Below, one piece after another: positions 8,714-16,810 of a DNA stretch of 64,000 bases (the stretch's first letter is position 1; the number at the start of each line of letters is the position of its first letter). The stretch comes from Halarcobacter ebronensis (lineage in GTDB: Bacteria; Campylobacterota; Campylobacteria; Campylobacterales; Arcobacteraceae). The DNA lies in the NCBI RefSeq assembly GCF_013201825.1, contig NZ_CP053836.1:3100001-3164000 (forward strand), read 5' to 3'. The translations under genes and the position numbers were made by a program. The notes under the pieces were generated by a model that saw nothing but the letters and a program-made list of their open reading frames with translations, made no database searches and was not told the origin of the DNA.

Positions 8714-10528
8714 ATGAAAAAGAGTATTATCTCTGCCTCTGTTGTAACAGCAACAGTTCTTTTCTCTGGTTGTACAACAAACCAACCTACAAAAACTGAA
8801 TTTAAAACACAAGCACACAATGTAGAGTTTTCTGAAGTAAAAGTGCCTTCAAAAGAGTATGAAAAAAGAAAAATAATGGTATCTTCATCTATAAGTGTAG
8901 ATGGTAAAAAACATAAAATTGGGTATAACACTATCTTAAGATCAGGAGATCAAGTTGGAGAGGGTGTTTTTGGACAACTATTTGATAGCAAAGGAGAGCC
9001 ATTAGTTGGTGAAGATGGAGCACCAAAAATCTCTAACTCAAATGACTTCTCTTCTTTAATACCTGTGGGAGATAAACTTTTTATGATCTCACAATTTGAA
9101 ACAAGACCAGCAGCTATGTATATTACAGAGTTAGAACAAACAGAAAATGGTCAACTAAAAGCTCTTAATACAAAAAATATTGATCTTTCACATATAAATG
9201 GTGTTTGGGTTCCATGTGCTGGGTCTGTAACTCCTTGGAATACACACTTAAGTTCAGAAGAGTACGAGCCAGACGCATCTGCTGTAAAAGAGAATGGGTC
9301 AATTAATGATTATTATGACCAAATGGGAGAGTACTATAATGGAGATTTAAAGGCTTTAAATCCTTATGATTATGGATGGACTCCTGAAGTAAAAGTTTTA
9401 AATGAAAAGGGTGATGTTAATGTAGTAAAACACTACTCAATGGGAAGATTTGCCCACGAGTTATCTTATGTAATGCCAGATGAAAAAACAGTATTTTTAT
9501 CTGATGATGGAACAAATGTAGCTATATATATGTTTATTGCCGATAAAGCAAAAGATTTAAGTTCTGGTACACTTTATGCTGCAAAATGGATACAAACAAA
9601 TGACAAAGGTGCAGGAAAAGCAGACTTACAATGGATAAATTTAGGTCACTCAAGCGATGCAAATATCAAAAAAGCTTTAGATGCAAAAATTAAATTCAGT
9701 GATATTTTTGACAAAATTGAGATGAACAAGGATGGTTCATGTTCTAGCTCTTCATTTAGTACAGTTAATACTACAACAGGTGCTGAGTGTCTAAAAGTCA
9801 AAGAGGGTAAAGAGGAGCTTGCTTCAAGAATGGAAGCAAGAAGATATGCTGCAATATTAGGTGCTACAACTGAGTTTAGAAAAATGGAAGGTATTACCTA
9901 TAATCCAAATGAAAATGTTGTTTATCTCTCTATGTCAGAAGTTGCAAAAGGGATGGAAGATAATGCTAAAAAAGGTAAATATGATATTGGTGGAAACAAT
10001 GATATTAAACTAGAAGAGAATAAATGTGGTACAGTTTACAAATTAGATTTGACTACTTTTATTACAAAAGCTTTTGACTCAAAAGGTAATGAGATTAACT
10101 CACAATTTGTTCCAAGAGCTATGAGCGGATTGGTTTCTGGTTTTGCAGATAAATCAGTTGAACAAAACAAATGTTCTGTTACCTCTTTGGCAAATCCAGA
10201 TAATATTACATATATTCCAAATACAGACACTCTAATAATTGGAGAAGATACAGGTAGTGGACATCAAAATGATTATATCTGGTCATATAATACTAAAACT
10301 GATAAATTAACAAGAATCCAAACAACACCTTATGGAAGTGAAACAACTTCTGCATATTACTATAACAATATTGGTGGGCATGGATATCTTATGTCAGTTG
10401 TTCAACACCCTTATGGAGAAGGTGATGCAACAACAAAAGAAGAGGATATGCCAAATAAAGCTTATAATGTTTCTGATATGAAAGCTTATACAGGATATAT
10501 TGGACCACTTCCAGTTATCTCAAAATAA
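8714..10528 (+). CDS. PhoX-family (DUF839) phosphatase-like lipoprotein
   Basis: A 604-residue exported protein of the PhoX/DUF839 beta-propeller group. The N-terminus is a lipoprotein signal ending in LFSGC (Cys20), so it should be membrane-anchored after Sec export. Internal blocks PCAGSVTPWNTHLSSEEYEP, MGRFAHEL, YVMPDEKTVFLSDDG and the late DNITYIPNTDTLIIGED resemble PhoX alkaline phosphatases, which bind iron and calcium. PhoX proteins are normally Tat-exported; no twin-arginine motif is visible here. Ribosome site AAAGGA precedes the ATG, and a hairpin follows the stop. Phosphate scavenging is inferred from the family; no Pho-box was recognised. Confidence 0.83.
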   Translation: MKKSIISASVVTATVLFSGCTTNQPTKTEFKTQAHNVEFSEVKVPSKEYEKRKIMVSSSISVDGKKHKIGYNTILRSGDQVGEGVFGQLFDSKGEPLVGEDGAPKISNSNDFSSLIPVGDKLFMISQFETRPAAMYITELEQTENGQLKALNTKNIDLSHINGVWVPCAGSVTPWNTHLSSEEYEPDASAVKENGSINDYYDQMGEYYNGDLKALNPYDYGWTPEVKVLNEKGDVNVVKHYSMGRFAHELSYVMPDEKTVFLSDDGTNVAIYMFIADKAKDLSSGTLYAAKWIQTNDKGAGKADLQWINLGHSSDANIKKALDAKIKFSDIFDKIEMNKDGSCSSSSFSTVNTTTGAECLKVKEGKEELASRMEARRYAAILGATTEFRKMEGITYNPNENVVYLSMSEVAKGMEDNAKKGKYDIGGNNDIKLEENKCGTVYKLDLTTFITKAFDSKGNEINSQFVPRAMSGLVSGFADKSVEQNKCSVTSLANPDNITYIPNTDTLIIGEDTGSGHQNDYIWSYNTKTDKLTRIQTTPYGSETTSAYYYNNIGGHGYLMSVVQHPYGEGDATTKEEDMPNKAYNVSDMKAYTGYIGPLPVISK

Positions 10529-10534
10529 CAAAAA

Positions 10535-10558
10535 TTAACAGTGCTTTTGCACTGTTAA
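10535..10558 (+). terminator. Hairpin terminator after the PhoX-like gene
   Basis: A perfect 10-bp stem, TTAACAGTGC/GCACTGTTAA, with a TTTT loop, lies 6 bases after the stop codon. There is no extended T-tract downstream, so efficiency is uncertain. Confidence 0.65.
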
Positions 10559-10604
10559 TACCCTATTAAATTAGTCAATTAATTTTCCATTAAACCTCTG
10601 TGTA

Positions 10605-10610
10605 TATAAT
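10605..10610 (+). promoter_or_regulatory. Putative -10 box of the metallophosphoesterase gene
   Basis: TATAAT ends only 6 bases before the ATG at 10617, with no ribosome site in between. A transcript from it would start at or next to the start codon, giving a leaderless mRNA. No clear -35 box is seen, as is usual for campylobacterotal promoters. Confidence 0.5.
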
Positions 10611-10616
10611 CTTTTT

Positions 10617-11729
10617 ATGAGATTTATTATATTTGCAACTATTTTTTTTATTGTTATGTCCCTTTTTAGCCTATATGTTTCTAAAAGATTTGTAAAGAAG
10701 CTTCACTTCTCAAAAAAAATCAAACATCTAATAAATACTTTTTTAGCAATAAACCTTTTAGGAGTGTTAGCATATATGTTAGCAAGATATAATCCAAGTG
10801 TACCAAACTGGATATATTTCCTTCTTTCAGTGCCCATTGGAATTATTTTTCTTCTATTTATTACTACAATTTTTTATGATTTACTCTGTGTAATAGTAAA
10901 TAGAGCCCCAATAGATGAAAAAAGAAGAGGTTTTTTTAAAAAGAGTCTTGACATAGGAGCTTTGAGTTTGGCAACAGCTGTAAATGCAAAAGCGATGTAC
11001 AATGCAAGAAACTATCAGGTTGAAGAGGTTGATGTAAAGATTAAAAATCTTAAAAAACCTTACAATATTGTACAACTAAGTGATATTCACATTGGAGGAC
11101 TTATTGATAAAGAGTTTATTGCAAGTATTGTAAAAAGAGTTAATAGTTTAAATGCCGATATTGTTGTAATAACAGGAGATTTGGTTGATACAAATATAAA
11201 ATATGCACAAGCTGCCCTTGAAGAACTTAAAAATCTAAAATCAACCTATGGAACCTATTTTATAGTAGGAAATCATGAGTATTTTCATGGGGTTCAATCT
11301 ATTATAAAATATGTAAACTCATTGGGAATAAAAACTTTAGAGAATGAAAATATATATATTGGAGAGAAAAATCAAGGCTTCTATTTAGCTGGAGTGTATG
11401 ATCTAATGGGAAATAGAGTTGATGCTTATAAACCAGACCTAAAAAAGGCATTGGAAAATATAAAAGAGGAACCAACCATTTTACTTGCCCACCAACCAAA
11501 ATTTATTGAAGAGGTTAAAGATAGTGTTGATTTAGTTTTAAGTGGACACACCCACGGGGGACAGATTTTTCCATTTAATTTTTTGGTTAAACTTCAACAA
11601 CCATATATAAAAGGTCTTCATAAATACAATGTAAAAACACAAATATATGTTAACAAAGGGACAGGATTTTGGGGACCACCAATGAGACTTGGCTCTAGTT
11701 CAGAGATTACTTTATTAAAACTTACATAA
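10617..11729 (+). CDS. Membrane metallophosphoesterase (YaeI/LpxG-like)
   Basis: A 370-residue calcineurin-type phosphoesterase. Three membrane helices (about residues 2-22, 37-57 and 66-93) precede the catalytic domain. All dimetal motifs are intact: QLSDIHIGG, VITGDLVD, VGNHEYF, LLAHQP and SGHTHGGQIFPF. The group contains enzymes acting on lipid pyrophosphates such as UDP-diacylglucosamine, so an envelope-lipid substrate is plausible but unproven. The last 8 bases overlap the convergent Crp-type gene. A second copy without the membrane helices is encoded at 34946-35653; the two share the unusual C-terminal pattern around KGLH, IYVNKG and LLKL. Confidence 0.88.
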   Translation: MRFIIFATIFFIVMSLFSLYVSKRFVKKLHFSKKIKHLINTFLAINLLGVLAYMLARYNPSVPNWIYFLLSVPIGIIFLLFITTIFYDLLCVIVNRAPIDEKRRGFFKKSLDIGALSLATAVNAKAMYNARNYQVEEVDVKIKNLKKPYNIVQLSDIHIGGLIDKEFIASIVKRVNSLNADIVVITGDLVDTNIKYAQAALEELKNLKSTYGTYFIVGNHEYFHGVQSIIKYVNSLGIKTLENENIYIGEKNQGFYLAGVYDLMGNRVDAYKPDLKKALENIKEEPTILLAHQPKFIEEVKDSVDLVLSGHTHGGQIFPFNFLVKLQQPYIKGLHKYNVKTQIYVNKGTGFWGPPMRLGSSSEITLLKLT

Positions 11730-12357
11730 ACTCTTCAAGAAGGTTTTTATAGTCGATAATCTTTATATTCCTCTTCTCTTTCTCTATTATCTTTTTCTTT
11801 ATCAAATTTGCTATTTTTCTAGAGAGAGTCTCCTCTCTTATATTTAAAATCTCTGCTATTTTTATCTGTTTCATTCCATTTATTGTTTTTTCATTATCAT
11901 AGATAAATTTAGCTACTTTTGCATTTACATCAATACTAACACTGTTGTTAATAAAACTCTCCAAATATTTTATTTTTTGGGTAAGTGATTTAATAAAAAG
12001 CATAGATATATCTTTTTTATATAAAAATTCATCTCTAAACTTTTCATAATCTATAAAAACAACTTCACCTTTTGTTTCAAATGAGCAATTTGCAGGAAAA
12101 GGAATCTCTTCATAGTTTGCAATCTCAGCTATAAAAGAGAGAGCATTTATATTGTGAATAACTATCTCATTATCTTTGAAATCGTGTTTATATATCTTTA
12201 CAATTCCATCAACTAAAAGATGCAGATATTTAGATTGTTCCCCTTGATAAAAGAGGATATCTCCCCTTGAAAACTTTTTAACAAATGATATACTCTCTAA
12301 TTTTTTAATCTCTTGCTCATTAAGAGATTTAAAAACATAATAATCTTTTAGGTTCAT
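11722..12357 (-). CDS. Crp/Fnr-family transcriptional regulator
   Basis: A 211-residue regulator with an N-terminal cyclic-nucleotide-binding fold (FSRGDILFYQGEQSKYLHLLV at about residues 30-50) and a C-terminal winged helix (IKIAEILNIREETLSRKIANL at about 165-185). The N-terminal cysteine cluster of FNR is absent, so oxygen sensing by an Fe-S centre is unlikely. The effector is unknown. The gene is convergent with the metallophosphoesterase gene (8-base overlap). Its own upstream region is a long AT-rich gap. Regulators of this size in related bacteria often respond to nitrogen oxides or redox stress, but nothing here decides that. Confidence 0.88.
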   Translation of the reverse strand: MNLKDYYVFKSLNEQEIKKLESISFVKKFSRGDILFYQGEQSKYLHLLVDGIVKIYKHDFKDNEIVIHNINALSFIAEIANYEEIPFPANCSFETKGEVVFIDYEKFRDEFLYKKDISMLFIKSLTQKIKYLESFINNSVSIDVNAKVAKFIYDNEKTINGMKQIKIAEILNIREETLSRKIANLIKKKIIEKEKRNIKIIDYKNLLEEFM

Positions 12358-12580
12358 TGCTTTTCCAAATTTTAAAGATATTAGTTAACTATACAACTAA
12401 GAACTAGAAGAATACAATTATTTTCATTAAAGTTTTTTTTAGTAATAAAAATGAATTTTATTATTAAAATAATAAAATCCCATAAATAAGGGGTTTTTAA
12501 ATATTACATTTAAAAAAATTTATTAAATCTTTTTTTACCAAAATCTAAATTTTGCTTAAATTGAAGATTCTTTTATAAAA
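12358..12580. other. AT-rich non-coding gap with inverted repeats
   Basis: No supportable gene. It should hold the promoter of the Crp-type gene. Two inverted repeats are visible: an A/T-only palindrome ATTTTATTAT-N4-ATAATAAAAT (12455-12478), and AAAATCCC-N8-GGGGTTTT (12474-12497, one G-T pair) followed by another T, which resembles a plus-strand terminator although no plus-strand gene ends nearby. Confidence 0.5.
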
Positions 12581-12606
12581 AAAAAGCAGTATTACTACTG
12601 CTTTTT
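12581..12606 (-). terminator. Intrinsic terminator of the hsp20/small-peptide unit
   Basis: A perfect 11-bp stem, AAAAAGCAGTA/TACTGCTTTTT, with a 4-base loop. On the minus strand the 3' arm runs into a stretch of nine Ts, a strong intrinsic terminator. The stop codon of the small peptide gene at 12605 touches the stem. Confidence 0.85.
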
Positions 12607-12700
12607 ATCTAAATAGATATATAAAACTTACTAAAACTGTAGTAAAATAAATCATTGCAATTATTAAATAATCTTTTTTATACTCTATTAATTTATCCAT
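12605..12700 (-). CDS. 31-residue membrane peptide downstream of hsp20
   Basis: A short gene not called by length-based rules. It has a strong ribosome site (AAGGAG, 5 bases before ATG), a charged N-terminus (EYKKDYLI) and one membrane-spanning helix of about 18 residues, and it ends in a clean terminator. It is 36 bases downstream of hsp20. A second gene at 27507-27608 encodes a peptide matching it at 13 of 20 aligned positions, starting KKDYLI and continuing IYF, TV, S and I at the same spacing. This conservation argues strongly that both are translated. Function is unknown; the position behind a heat-shock gene suggests a role at the membrane under stress. Confidence 0.75.
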   Translation of the reverse strand: MDKLIEYKKDYLIIAMIYFTTVLVSFIYLFR

Positions 12701-12742
12701 TTTTTCTCCTTAAAATAAGAAGGAGAATCATCCTTCTTATTT
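12701..12742 (-). promoter_or_regulatory. Potential two-state hairpin controlling the small peptide
   Basis: In the minus-strand mRNA the segment AAATAAGAAGGA (which contains the hsp20 stop codon) pairs perfectly over 12 bp with TCCTTCTTATTT. The same downstream arm can instead form TTCTCCTT/AAGGAGAA with an 8-base loop, burying the ribosome site of the 31-codon gene. The two pairings exclude each other. A ribosome ending hsp20 would cover the first arm. Structure read by eye; not folded by program. Confidence 0.55.
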
Positions 12743-13150
12743 AATCGCTATTGATTTTTTTGTTTTTGTTTCAGCAAGTTTTGGAATAATAACTTCCAAA
12801 ACACCATCTTCACTTCGTGCTTGAATATTTTCCACATCAACATTTTCAGGAACTGTAAAACTTCTTGAAAATTTACCAAATGATGTTTCTACTTTATAAT
12901 AATCTTCCTCTTTTACCTCATCTTTTGTTTTTCTCTCACCTGAAATTGTTAGGATATTTTTATCAATATCAACACTTATATCATCTTTTTTTACTCCTGG
13001 TAAATCAACATCAATGTGATATGCATTTTCACCTTCTCTTGTATTTACCACGGGAACAAAACCATTTAATCCTTCATCTTTTGGATAGTTATAAAAACTT
13101 TTTTCTAAATCTCTAAATTGTCTAAAAGGGTCAAATTTTGTTATTAACAT
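12737..13150 (-). CDS. Small heat shock protein, Hsp20/alpha-crystallin family
   Basis: An ATP-independent holding chaperone of 137 residues. The alpha-crystallin domain covers about residues 30-125 (YHIDVDLPGVKKDDISVDI, then GERKTKDE, then FGKFSRSFTVPENVD and ARSEDGVLEVIIPK), and the C-terminal IAI is the I-x-I/V motif that docks into neighbouring subunits. The start has an excellent ribosome site, AAGGAGG. Upstream lie a full consensus promoter and a CIRCE-like operator, so repression by HrcA and induction by heat are predicted. A 7-bp hairpin (13173-13193) sits in the 5' leader. A small membrane-peptide gene follows in the same direction. Confidence 0.95.
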   Translation of the reverse strand: MLITKFDPFRQFRDLEKSFYNYPKDEGLNGFVPVVNTREGENAYHIDVDLPGVKKDDISVDIDKNILTISGERKTKDEVKEEDYYKVETSFGKFSRSFTVPENVDVENIQARSEDGVLEVIIPKLAETKTKKSIAIK

Positions 13151-13201
13151 TTTTTCCTCCTTAAAATCAATTCTTGATATTTATCCTATCAAGTTAATGA
13201 A

Positions 13202-13230
13202 ATTATAACAATTTTTTTAGCACTTGTCAA
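13202..13230 (-). promoter_or_regulatory. Consensus sigma-70 promoter of hsp20
   Basis: On the minus strand TTGACA (13225-13230) and TATAAT (13202-13207) are separated by exactly 17 bases, matching the full sigma-70 consensus. Campylobacterotal promoters usually lack a recognisable -35 box, so this one should be unusually strong and in need of repression. Confidence 0.88.
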
Positions 13231-13243
13231 TACTAATTGCTAA
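13217..13243. promoter_or_regulatory. CIRCE-like HrcA operator
   Basis: TTAGCACTT-N9-AATTGCTAA matches the CIRCE consensus TTAGCACTC-N9-GAGTGCTAA at 8 of 9 and 7 of 9 positions, with the exact 9-base spacer. It overlaps the -35 box of the hsp20 promoter, where bound HrcA would block polymerase. Confidence 0.82.
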
Positions 13244-13401
13244 TTTTCATATTGAATTTATATTTTTTTATTCTATAAATCCTATAAATAAGCTCTTTAT
13301 CTAATCTAGCACTTATATTGTTTGTGTGCTTATTATAAAATACATTTTTTATTTTTTTACCATTTTCCCAAATAAAAATATCTTTTTACCCAATAGTCTT
13401 A

Positions 13402-13416
13402 TTATTTTTGTATAAT
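13402..13416 (+). promoter_or_regulatory. Putative promoter of the transglutaminase/ATP-grasp operon
   Basis: A TATAAT at 13411-13416 is preceded by a T-rich tract ending in TTTTTG, the usual campylobacterotal form. It lies 29 bases before the ATG of the first gene, which has an AGGA ribosome site. Confidence 0.55.
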
Positions 13417-13444
13417 CTTATATAATTAAATACTAGGATTTAAA

Positions 13445-16400
13445 ATGGCTCTTAAAGTTGTAATTTCCCATAAAACTGAGTATAAATATAGTAAAAAAGT
13501 TTCAATGTCACCACATATTATAAGATTAAGACCAGCACCCCATAGTAGAACACCAATTGAAGCTTATTCATTAAAAATAAAACCTGAAAATCACTTTATA
13601 AATTGGCAACAAGATCCCTTTGGAAACTACCTTGCAAGACTTGTGTTCCTAGAGAAAACTGATATCTTTAGTGTTGATGTAGAGATAATTGCAGATATGA
13701 TTACCATGAATCCCTTTGATTTTTTTGTGGAAGATGGCTCAAAAGAGTTTCCATTTACCTATAAAAAAGATTTGAAAAAAGAGCTTGCTCCATATTTAGA
13801 AATTGAAGAAACAAGTAAAGAGCTAGAAGAGTTTGTAGATAGTATAAATAAAAGTAAAAAATCAATAATTGATTTTTTGGTTGAAGTGAACCAAAAAATA
13901 CATAATACTCTAAACTATACTGTTAGAATGGAACCTGGAGTTCAAACTCCAAAAGAGACTTTAGATAAAAAACTTGGAAGCTGTAGAGACTTTGCTTGGC
14001 TTTTTGTTCAAGTATTAAGACATCTTGGACTTGCAAGTAGGTTTGTCTCTGGATATTTAGTTCAACTAACAGCAGATGTTAAATCATTAGATGGACCAAG
14101 TGGTCCTGAAAAGGATTTTACAGACCTTCACGCTTGGACTGAAGTTTATGTTCCAGGAGCTGGTTGGATTGGACTTGATAGTACAAGTGGACTTTTTGCA
14201 GGGGAAGGACATATCCCTCTTGCTTGTACTCCAAACTACACTAGTGCCCATGCAATTGAAGGGCTTACAGATGTTTGTGAGACAAAATTTAATTATGAAA
14301 ACAAAGTTACAAGAATTTTTGAATCTCCAAGGGTTACCAAACCCTATAAACAAAAGCAGTGGGAAGATATATATAATTTAGGTTTCAAAGTTGATGAAGA
14401 TTTAACCACCCATGATGTTAGACTTACTATGGGAGGAGAGCCAACTTTTGTCTCTATTGATGATATGGAATCAGCACAATGGAATAATGAAGCCGATGGA
14501 GCACATAAAAGAGAGCTTGCAAATAATCTTTCAAGAAAAATTTTAGATTCAACTACCAATGGTGGACTTCTTCATCATGCACAAGGTAAATGGTATCCAG
14601 GGGAACCTCTTCCTAGATGGCAAACAACTATTTATTGGCGAAAAGATGGAAAACCAGTTTGGAGAAACCCAGAACTTTTAGCAAATATGAATAAGACTTA
14701 CCCTTATAAAACCAAAGATGCGAAAGAGTTTCTTTCAACTTTAGCTCTAGTCTTAGGAGTAAGTGATAAGAATATAGTTCCAGCTTTTGAAGATCCAGTT
14801 TATTACATTATGAAAGAGTTTGAACTTCCCCTTGATATTGACCCAATGAAAGCTAATTTAAAAGATTCTTTAGAGAGAAGAACCATAGCACAAAAACTTC
14901 AACAAGGTTTAAATAGTGAGGTTGGATATGTTCTACCACTTAATTTTGGGAGAACAAAATGGATTACTTCACAATGGGAGTTTAGAAGAGGATATATGTT
15001 CCTTGGTGCAGGGAACTCTCCATTGGGACTTAGACTCCCTTTAGAATCATTAATTGTAAAACCACAAATTGAACTTGAAAAAAGCTTTGAACCAGATCTT
15101 TTTGCTTCATATCCTGCTTTGGGAGATTATATTACAGAAGTTGAGAAAAGAGCTAAAAATATTAATGCCAAAACCACAGAACAAAACTCTTATAGTGTAT
15201 TTGTTAGAACAGCTATTAGTGCAGAGATAAGAGATGAGAAACTTTGTATCTTTTTACCTCCAATAGATAATACAGAGGCTTTTCTTGATTTAATAGCCTC
15301 TATTGAACAAACAGCGCAGATATTAAATTTGGCTGTAATAATTGAAGGGTATGAACCTCCACAAGATAGCAGAACAGATAGAATAAAAGTAACTCCAGAT
15401 CCAGGAGTAATAGAGGTAAATATTCAACCAGCTTCATCTTGGAAAGAGTTAAGTGATAACCTTTTAAAACTATATGAAGATGCAAGGATTTGTAGACTTG
15501 GAACTGAAAAGTTTATGGTTGATGGAAGACACACAGGAACAGGAGGAGGAAATCATGTAACAATTGGTGCAGCAACTCCAAGTGATTCTCCACTTCTTAG
15601 AGATCCAAATCTATTAAGAAGTCTTATAACCTTTTGGCAACACCATCCAGGACTTTCATATCTTTTTAGTGGAGCTTTTATAGGACCAACTTCACAAGCT
15701 CCAAGAGTAGATGAGGGAAGATTAGAGAACCTATATGAGTTGGAGATTGCTTTTTCTCAAATTCCAGAAGATGGTAATATTCCATTTTGGTTAACAGATA
15801 GACTCTTTAGACATATGTTAACAGATATTACAGGCAATACCCATAGAAGTGAGTTTTGTATAGATAAACTCTACTCACCTGATTCAAGTTCTGGAAGACT
15901 TGGTATTTTAGAACTGCGAGCTTTTGATATGCCACCACACTCACAAATGGCACTACTTCAAATGCTTCTTGTGCGTGCCTTAGTTGCTTGTTTTTGGAAA
16001 AATCCATATAAACATAAACTTGTACGTTGGGGAACACGACTTCACGATAAATTTTTGCTTGAACACTATGTAAAAGAGGATATAAAAGAGGTTGTTGAGT
16101 ATCTAAATGAAAATGGTTATGGTTTCAAACTGGATTGGTTTGACCCTTTCTTTGAGTTTAGATTTCCACTTTATGGAATGACAACAATTGAAAATATGCA
16201 TGTGGAGATAAGAGCAGCCATAGAGCCTTGGAATGTTTTAGGGGAGGAAGCAACTTCCCAAGGAACTTCAAGATATGTGGACTCTTCTGTGGAGAGGCTT
16301 CAAATAAAAATTGATAACTTTAATGAAGAGAGATATACCCTTGCTTGTAATGGGATTCAAATACCACTTAGTAAAACAAATATTGAAGGGGAATATGTAA

Positions 16401-16810
16401 ATGGGGTTAGATATAAAGCTTGGCAACCTTGGTCAGCACTTCATCCAACAATTGGTGTTGACACTCCTCTAACTTTTGATATTATTGATAATTGGAATGA
16501 GCGTTCAATAGGAGGATTCAACTACTTTGTTTCCCATCCAGGAGGAAGAAGTTATGATACTTTTCCAGTAAACTCTTATGAAGCAGAATCAAGAAGAATA
16601 AACAGATATTGGGATTTTAACCATAGCCAAGGGGAAGTTGTAAATTATGATCCAATAATAAATTCTAGCAAAAATGCAATCTTTGCAAATGGTGCAAAAA
16701 GGGCAGTTGTGGAGAAAAAAGGTTTAGAAAAGCTATATTTTCATAAAATGTCAAAAAATAAAGAGTTCCCACACACTTTAGACTTAAGACAAAGATGGAC
16801 AAGAAATTAG
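13445..16810 (+). CDS. Transglutaminase-like domain fused to DUF2126
   Basis: A 1121-residue two-domain protein. Residues 1-300 are a bacterial transglutaminase-like domain with its N-terminal extension and a complete catalytic triad: C180 (GSCRDFAW), H229 (LHAWTEVYVPGAGW) and D245. The rest, from about residue 320 (LTMGGEPTFVS) to the end, is DUF2126, of unknown fold and activity; conserved-looking blocks are DGRHTGTGGGNHVTIG, HPGLSYLFSGAFIGPTSQAP and LELRAFDMPPHSQMALLQ. Comparative work on ATP-grasp amidoligases places this pair with circularly permuted ATP-grasp and alpha-E proteins in predicted peptide-synthesis operons. The ATP-grasp gene starts immediately after the stop codon. Cytoplasmic: no signal peptide seen. 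Confidence 0.9.
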   Translation: MALKVVISHKTEYKYSKKVSMSPHIIRLRPAPHSRTPIEAYSLKIKPENHFINWQQDPFGNYLARLVFLEKTDIFSVDVEIIADMITMNPFDFFVEDGSKEFPFTYKKDLKKELAPYLEIEETSKELEEFVDSINKSKKSIIDFLVEVNQKIHNTLNYTVRMEPGVQTPKETLDKKLGSCRDFAWLFVQVLRHLGLASRFVSGYLVQLTADVKSLDGPSGPEKDFTDLHAWTEVYVPGAGWIGLDSTSGLFAGEGHIPLACTPNYTSAHAIEGLTDVCETKFNYENKVTRIFESPRVTKPYKQKQWEDIYNLGFKVDEDLTTHDVRLTMGGEPTFVSIDDMESAQWNNEADGAHKRELANNLSRKILDSTTNGGLLHHAQGKWYPGEPLPRWQTTIYWRKDGKPVWRNPELLANMNKTYPYKTKDAKEFLSTLALVLGVSDKNIVPAFEDPVYYIMKEFELPLDIDPMKANLKDSLERRTIAQKLQQGLNSEVGYVLPLNFGRTKWITSQWEFRRGYMFLGAGNSPLGLRLPLESLIVKPQIELEKSFEPDLFASYPALGDYITEVEKRAKNINAKTTEQNSYSVFVRTAISAEIRDEKLCIFLPPIDNTEAFLDLIASIEQTAQILNLAVIIEGYEPPQDSRTDRIKVTPDPGVIEVNIQPASSWKELSDNLLKLYEDARICRLGTEKFMVDGRHTGTGGGNHVTIGAATPSDSPLLRDPNLLRSLITFWQHHPGLSYLFSGAFIGPTSQAPRVDEGRLENLYELEIAFSQIPEDGNIPFWLTDRLFRHMLTDITGNTHRSEFCIDKLYSPDSSSGRLGILELRAFDMPPHSQMALLQMLLVRALVACFWKNPYKHKLVRWGTRLHDKFLLEHYVKEDIKEVVEYLNENGYGFKLDWFDPFFEFRFPLYGMTTIENMHVEIRAAIEPWNVLGEEATSQGTSRYVDSSVERLQIKIDNFNEERYTLACNGIQIPLSKTNIEGEYVNGVRYKAWQPWSALHPTIGVDTPLTFDIIDNWNERSIGGFNYFVSHPGGRSYDTFPVNSYEAESRRINRYWDFNHSQGEVVNYDPIINSSKNAIFANGAKRAVVEKKGLEKLYFHKMSKNKEFPHTLDLRQRWTRN

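Noticed and set aside
13173-13193. RNA thermometer in the hsp20 leader
   Set aside because: A 7-bp hairpin exists but does not pair with the ribosome site; control by the CIRCE-like site is a simpler explanation.
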